Source: Urophycis tenuis (Eukaryota > Chordata > Actinopteri > Gadiformes > Phycidae). From it: a stretch of DNA of 64,000 bases. Positions 37,741 to 64,000 of this stretch are shown here, in pieces. The notes under the pieces were generated by a model that made no database searches, was not told the origin of the DNA, and worked only from the letters and a program-made list of their open reading frames with translations. The stretch is taken from positions 7,163,503 through 7,227,502 of the forward strand of contig JAXIVH010000014.1 of NCBI GenBank assembly GCA_036785325.1. Reading direction: 5' to 3'. How positions within the stretch are numbered: position 1 is the first letter of the stretch; the number at the start of each line of letters is the position of its first letter. The translations under genes were made by a program, and so were the position numbers.

Positions 37741-39559
37741 ATGATGGAAGCCCCTGAAAACGTTGATGAGGTAGGAGAAGTAATTTGGAATTACTTTTTT
37801 ACTTGTAAAAGAATGGAATTACCCTACTCATTAAGAATGAAATAGGAAATGACGAGAAATGTAGGAAATGTTCTGTTTTCTATAAATAGAATTAAACACA
37901 ACCAACAAAAAAGTACCATACCAATGACGTTTTCATTAATTGACATTGAGTGAATGCAATCCTCAATACAATGACAGAATTACAAAAAAGACACAATTGG
38001 ACTACTCCTAAACTTCTAGCACTGGTATTCCCCTGCTTCCAACACTTCTGCTACCATTAGCACTGTGCTAACTCCACAATGATATTTATAATCGTTATTA
38101 TGATGATTGGCAATGATAATATCTTGGTATTGATAATATCCAATGGCGGCGCTGGTTAGACGGAGCCGCACGGGGAGCGCGAGCGCCTGCGTGTGCGCGT
38201 GGGGGTGCTGGAGGAGAGCCTGCGGTGCTCCGAGGGGGAGTGCAGGGCCAGCAGAGTCACCCTGATGAGGCTCACGGAGGAGCTGGAGCAGGAGAGGAGG
38301 AGGGCAGCCAGCAGCACTGCGGCTCGCCAGTCACTGCAAGTGGTACGCATGCACGCACGCGCACACACGCACACACGGATACGCACGGATACGCATTCAT
38401 GTACAGACAAATATACAGTGTGTGTGTCTGTATGTGTGTGTGTGTGTGTATGTGCGTCTCCAGGAGCTGGAGGGCCTCTCCGTGGCCAGCAGGAGCAGGG
38501 AGCAGGAGAAGCAGACCCTGGAGGAGCGGCTGCAGGCCGGCCAGCGGCTGGCGGAGGCGACGGCGCGGGAGTCCCAGTGTCTGCAGGGGCAGGTGGAGGA
38601 GCTGGACCGCCAGCTCCGCAGGAGCCGGGCCGACACGCGGGAGTCCCGCGGGCAGCTCCAGCGCCTCCTGGAGGAGCTGGCCAAGGCCCTGGGGTTGCCG
38701 GGCGACCCCGGGGGCGTGGCCACCGAGGCGGAGGTCTTGCGTCAAGTGGACGAGCTCTGCACCGGGAGGCAGGACGCAAAGAGGGTGGGAGGAGGGGGGG
38801 GGATACAGGACACTCACACGTGTGTGAGCACACAGACACACACACACACACACGGATACTGACACACAATCACACACACACACACACACACGGATACTGA
38901 CACACAATCACACACACACACACACACACATGGAAACATACACACAATCACATACACACACTCACACTCATGGACACACACAAATGCATACACACAATCA
39001 CACACACACACAGGGATACTCACACACACACACACTCACACAGATACATACACACAATCATACACACACACTCACACTCATGGACACAGACACTCACACA
39101 GATACATACACACAATCATACACACAGATACACCCACACACACACTGTTGACTTATTGGATCTGAGGGCTTTATGTTTTTTGGAAACTGAATCAATTGAG
39201 AGAGATAATGATAAATGATCGTGTTTTGTTTGTTTTCTTTTGTTGACTCTTTTAAATCCTATGAAACCTCATCTTCTTCTATCCTATCATTATTTGAAAT
39301 ATCCTCTCTCTCCTCCTCCTCCTCCTCTCTCCCTCTCCCTCCCTCTCCCCCCCAGGCGATGGAGACCAGACTGTCGGAGGTCTCTGTGGAGCTGGGCCGG
39401 CGGTCGGACCTCCAGGGGGCTGCGGAGCAGAGGGCCCAGCGTGCGGAGTGGGAGCTGGTGGACCTGCGGGAGCGGCTGCAGGGCGCACAGGCTGAGCTGC
39501 TGGCTGTGGACGCACATCGCCACGCCCTGAGACAGAGCATGGAGCAGGTGAGGAGAACA

Positions 39560-39607
<48 letters not shown>

Positions 39608-39655
39608 GATGTCCGCCACGCCCTGAGACACAGCATGGAGCAGGTGAGGAGAACA

Positions 39656-39695
<40 letters not shown>

Positions 39696-42343
39696 CACAC
39701 ACACACACACTCACACTCACACACACACACGCAAAGATGTCCGCCACGCTCATTTTGGACTCAATGGATACCAATCAATCAATTATCACAATCAAATGTG
39801 TTTTTCGTGGTTGCATAATGATGCGTCTTGTAGACTGTGTATGTGTGTTGATTTCTGTTGATGAGTTGGTTTTGCTCTATGACCAGTTCCATAATGAGTT
39901 GGTTCTGTTCTGAACACCATGAACAATGTTACTAATGTCGGGATAATGATTTGGTTTTGTTATATGAGCTACCGTTCACAACAGCTCCTAACGTTGTGGT
40001 GATGAGTCTGTCTGGCTCCCGACAGCACGAAGAGTTCCTCAAGCTGCTGATGGAAACCATGAAGATAGACGGAGTGGACCTGGACCTGGGCTTCGACATG
40101 AGGCTCCGGCTCATCCAGTCCCGGGCCGAGCAGCTGGTGAAGCAGGAGGGAACGGCCGTGGTGGAGAACAAAACGCTTGCCTACAGCCTCCAGAGGAAGG
40201 TATCCACAACCACAGTGAATCCAGTATGGGGTCGTATGAGATGGTGCCACGTTATGGGGCCACGTCACCGAAACCAAAAGTGTTTTTACTTTTTCAAAAG
40301 CTAGCTCCTGTCCTCCAGCAGACCTGAACTCACACTTTGTTCACCCCACCTCCTCCTAGGTCTTGTCTTGGTCTCGGACATAGAGGTCTTGAGGGGGTTT
40401 GTGCATAAGCCAAGCAGCGAGCTCATGCTCATCACAAAACCTTATATAAGATATTCCTTTATTAATCCCCCTTAGGAGAAATTCACATATATCATACATA
40501 CTGTATATATATATATATACATATGTGGATATATACTGTATATATGACGCAGCACTCATACACAAATATGTTACATTGTGTATATTTTCCTAACGGCTGC
40601 ACCATTGCGACACCTTTCATTTTCATTTAATTGTTTTTATCATTGGTATTATCTTATTCTATTTTAATGTCTTACTTTTACTATGAACTGTAAAGCACTT
40701 TGGTCACCTGTAGGGCTGTGTAAAGGGCTGTATAAATAAAGCACATTTACATTTACATTTACATTGCTGCACCATTGTTCACGTATTGGTGTAACTTAAA
40801 CACTAGTCTGTTTTTTTCCCGGTCTCAACTTGGTCTTGGTCTTGACTTGGTCAGTCTTGGTCTTGGTCTCGATACCCTCTGGTCTTGGTTGTGTCTTGGT
40901 CTTGGTTTAGGCGGTCTTGACTACAACTCTACCTCCTCCTCCTCCTCCTTCTCAACCTCCTCCTCCTCCTCCTCCTCCTCCACGCCAGTTGAACCAGCAC
41001 AAGGAGCGTCTGGAGAGCAAGGAGCTCCACACGGACCTGCTGAGGAAGAAGGTTCTGGAGCTGGAGGAGCGGGAGCGGGGCGGGCGCGCCGCGCTGGCCC
41101 TGGAGCGGGACGGCGCCCTGGCCGCCGTGCAGCGGCTCCACAGGAAGGTGGAGCGCCTGCAGGGCCAGCTCAACGCCGCCAGGCTGGCCGGCGCCGGGCT
41201 CAGCGCCCACGCGGCCGACGCCGCCCGTCTCAAGGTAGAGGGGAGGCGGGTGCGGACCTGCAGCCCGCCCAGGGGCCGGGTCAGGCTGTTGTGATGGACG
41301 GTGTGTGTGTGTGTGTGTGTGTGAAAAGGGTCGGTCATTAGTTCTGTTGAAGAACTACTCTTTTTCTGTAAGTATGTTTTGACTCAGCCAGTCACACACA
41401 ATCCTATTGTGATATTGCGTTATATTGTGTAAAGATATTGGATCTTAATGTGGTGAGGTGGTTAACAGTACACCCCCCCAGCCCTTTCACATGCTTCCAA
41501 TGGTGTTTCCATGGGCCACTCTCATGTGTGTGTGTGTGTGTGTGTGTGTTGACACACACCAAGCTGACCGTGCTGGAGCAGGGCGAGAGCCTGCAGCAGC
41601 AGAGCAGGGCTCTGGACACGCTGGCCGAGGGGAAGGCCAGAGTCGAGGAGAGGCTGAGGGCGGCGACCTCTGACCTCCAGGGCCGCGAGCAGAGCGCCGA
41701 GGAGGACCGGCGGCAGATCGCCTCCCTCACACACTCGCTCGACCAGCTCTCAGAGAGCGAGAGAGAGGTGAGGATGATCAAGGCCAATACAGCCCTTTGT
41801 GGATTTCACTTTTGGCCCTGTTGTCATTTATCAATGTTATTTTTATAGAAATAGTAGGTTACAAAAATACCATATTCTTTACGTAAAGGATAGGAAAGCA
41901 GTCTTGATTCATAAAATAACCCTGAAAAATTATATAATGGTAAAAAAATATGATGGTATATGGATATATGGATACATGATTATATGATGGACCAAAAAAA
42001 AAACGGTCAGCATTCAGATCCTGACCCTCTCTGTAATCCCACGTCTCAGCTGGTCAACTTCCGCATGGTCATCTGCCAAATGCTGGGTCTGGATGCTGCG
42101 ACCCAAGCCTCCGTGCCAAATTACCAGATCATCAGGTCACTGGACAGCTTACTCCACCCTGCTGCTCTTTCTCCTCCTCCTCACCACCACCACCACCACC
42201 ACCCGCCCCTCACTGCCTTCTGGCCTTGCCCCGCCCATCCGGAGGCTCACACGGGGCACAGGGAGATCCAGTCCTGGCGTGACAGCGCCCCCGCTGGCCA
42301 GGAGGAGAACAACACCCCCGGAGCCTCACACTCTGGCTCCTAG
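37741..42343 (+). CDS. CCDC170: Coiled-coil domain-containing protein 170, N-terminally short
   Basis: Exons 38160-38342, 38464-38784, 39356-39547, 40026-40199, 40989-41234, 41564-41767 and 42050-42343 (TAG) all join in phase 0 and encode 537 aa of mostly coiled coil. Family marks: LGFDMRLRLIQSRAEQLVKQE, NQHKERLESKELHTDLLRKK and the C-terminal FRMVICQMLGLD. Human CCDC170 (about 715 aa) is a Golgi/microtubule-associated protein. A possible first exon at 37741-37770 (MMEAPENVDE|GTAGGA) is in phase but adds only ten residues. The 38160 acceptor has a poor pyrimidine tract. About 200 N-terminal residues of the family are therefore unaccounted for. Confidence 0.85.
38821..39146. repeat. CA-rich cryptic simple repeat
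   Basis: Interrupted CA tracts with a higher-order pattern (ggatactgacacacaatcac and similar units repeated) in the CCDC170 intron 38785-39355. Confidence 0.9.
39518..39735 (+). repeat. 96-bp duplication of a CCDC170 exon end and donor
   Basis: The segment from cgccacgccctgagaca through the donor GCAG|GTGAGG and on into (CA)n at 39518 recurs at 39614, 96 bp further on, with one substitution in the exonic part. A third partial echo (caaagatgtccgccacgc) lies near 39732. Confidence 0.92.
40440..40500 (-). mobile_element. LINE tail fragment (inverted)
   Basis: The minus strand reads like the widespread fish retrotransposon tail with taaaggaatatctt after a gaatttctcct motif. It is a truncated copy in a CCDC170 intron. 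Confidence 0.4.
40600..40767 (+). mobile_element. Non-LTR retrotransposon 3' end
   Basis: Contains tgtaaagcactttggtcacc and ctgtataaataaagcacatt followed by (ACATTT)n copies, a common teleost LINE tail. No coding remains. Confidence 0.5.
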
Positions 42344-43218
42344 AAGAGCATCACGTGTCTCCATGTTAACTTTAACACTTGGGGTCTCGAGCACAGAGGG
42401 GCTGGTGGACGCGATGGTCATGAGTTACTAATCTGGTGTAAAAAAACTAAACTGAAACAGGTGGTATCGTCAAAATGTAACAGCTGTGGCAGTGTTTGGA
42501 AGCCTGATTTAGTTCTTAAAAATGATTCAAATTGTCTTGTCAAAGTCAATCTTTTCTCATGCATGTGTTCGGAAAGAGTGTGTATTTGTGTGATTGACCT
42601 CATCAGAGGCGTGTATGTCTGCATTTTGTTTGTACAATTCTGAATGTTTTTGTTTCAATGCAATTCACACATCATCGTCAGAGCGTGTCAGAACAGACAC
42701 CAGGCGCAGTGGAATAAAGACAAAAACAAACGACAAAGTCAAAAAAAGGAGGATTTGGCATTCATTGTTTGTGATATTCATACAATATTGATATTCAGTT
42801 TTTTTTGTTTTGTTCATTGTTATCATCGGTATATACACATCTGGTTAAATAATTCTGGACCGTTACAGATTTCAGAGCGAGACATAGAAAATATACGTTT
42901 TTTTTTTCTACACTTGGGTTTCCTCTACACTTTCAGAGAGTTGTTATTCAGGTGGTTAAAAAAATAAATGACGGTACAGTTTATGGACGGCGGCGTGGCG
43001 GCGGCAAAGCTAGCACTCAGCGCCGCCCGTTCGATCCCCTCGGTGGCGCGCGAACTTCGGCGGTTCGAACCGGTTCCGACGGGTCTGGTCGGTGGTCCGC
43101 GGCGAGCAGTTCATGTTAAAAAAATACACTGTACACGACGGGGGTGGGGCGGGAAATAAGAAGGGCATGCCGAGAAAAACGTACAAGTACAAAAATAAGT
43201 GCGATATATAAGATATTG
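42344..43218. other. Convergent CCDC170 / SYNE1 3' ends
   Basis: AATAAA at 42713-42718 (+) probably ends CCDC170. AATAAA on the minus strand at 43219-43224 probably ends SYNE1. The remainder shows no gene; ESR1, which lies here in human, is not visible. Confidence 0.55.
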
Positions 43219-43700
43219 TTTATTAAAAGCTATCTTACACACGGCCGTCGGCGTTGTTACGAGCAAAAACCAAAAGCAAAAAAAAAAGGAACAGGCTACG
43301 TTTGGATCCGTTTTTTTTTTTTTTAAGTCGGTCGGAAGTACGGCACGCGGCGTCACTTGCATTCGGGCCCCGCCCTCCTCAAGCCCCGCCCCCTCCCGAT
43401 AACCTCGCCTCCCACCGTCGGCTAATCACGCCCCTTTCGGCGTTTTTCTTCCCCCCTTTTTGTTCGCAAGGAAGCGCTTGGTTGTTATTTACAGAGGTGC
43501 ACGCGTCCTGAAAACAGTCTTACGCCTCGTACCGTGAGCCACAGCCCAAGAAACTAAGAGAGACGATGGAGGAACCGCCTCTCAGCAGACACACAGCGCA
43601 GTCTCCTCAAACAGCAACTAAAAGAGAGGTGTCGGTGAGCGATGGTACCGGGTCACGGTACCGCGGCCCGGACCCGGCCCCCGCCCCGCCCCGGACCCCG

Positions 43701-64000
<20,300 letters not shown>

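Noticed and set aside
42344..43700. Search for ESR1 exons between CCDC170 and SYNE1
   Set aside because: No open frame with nuclear-receptor zinc-finger or ligand-domain motifs on either strand.

Overview
The window looks like nuclear DNA of a teleost fish. It has spliced vertebrate genes with GT-AG introns, a vertebrate-type tRNA-Leu, fish-type tRNA-derived SINEs and LINE tails, and a very high load of (CA)n, (TC)n and minisatellite repeats. Such repeat density would suit a codfish relative, but I cannot name the species. All gene identities rest on remembered family resemblance of the translated exons; no database search was possible.

Layout. FBXO30 (+, 269-2926) is followed by a single tRNA-Leu(TAA) (-, 5638-5720) and the one-coding-exon syntaxin gene STX11 (-, 6756-7631). 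A gene-poor, repeat-rich stretch (about 7.7-17.2 kb) leads to AKAP12/gravin (+, 17455-28761), which has two small exons and one giant exon (predicted 3053 aa, far longer than mammalian gravin). RMND1 (-, 36652-30422, 11 coding exons) converges on AKAP12. CCDC170 (+, up to 42343) converges on the 3' end of SYNE1/nesprin-1 (-, 64000-43701). SYNE1 enters from the right edge with about 25 exons of spectrin-repeat rod and ends in a KASH exon. A 200-N assembly gap sits at 46526-46725.

The order and orientation AKAP12(+) RMND1(-) CCDC170(+) SYNE1(-) match human 6q25, but ZBTB2, ARMT1 and ESR1, which lie between them in human, are not visible. FBXO30 and STX11, several Mb away in human, are adjacent here. 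The genes have unrelated jobs: ubiquitin ligase adaptor, SNARE, kinase scaffold, mitochondrial translation factor, coiled-coil protein and nuclear-envelope linker. The cluster is an ancestral neighbourhood, not a pathway.

The most unusual signal is a recurring arrangement in which minisatellite arrays start at an annotated 5' splice site and repeat it. In RMND1 (30686-31120) a 34-bp unit carries about 13 nt of exon end plus the donor. In SYNE1 (about 50229-50468) a G-rich unit repeats the donor eight more times. A second SYNE1 array (58010-58449) starts in register with the donor. In CCDC170 a 96-bp duplication copies the end of exon 3 and its donor. A single inverted RMND1 unit also lies 1.5 kb away. 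These would create ladders of decoy 5' splice sites.
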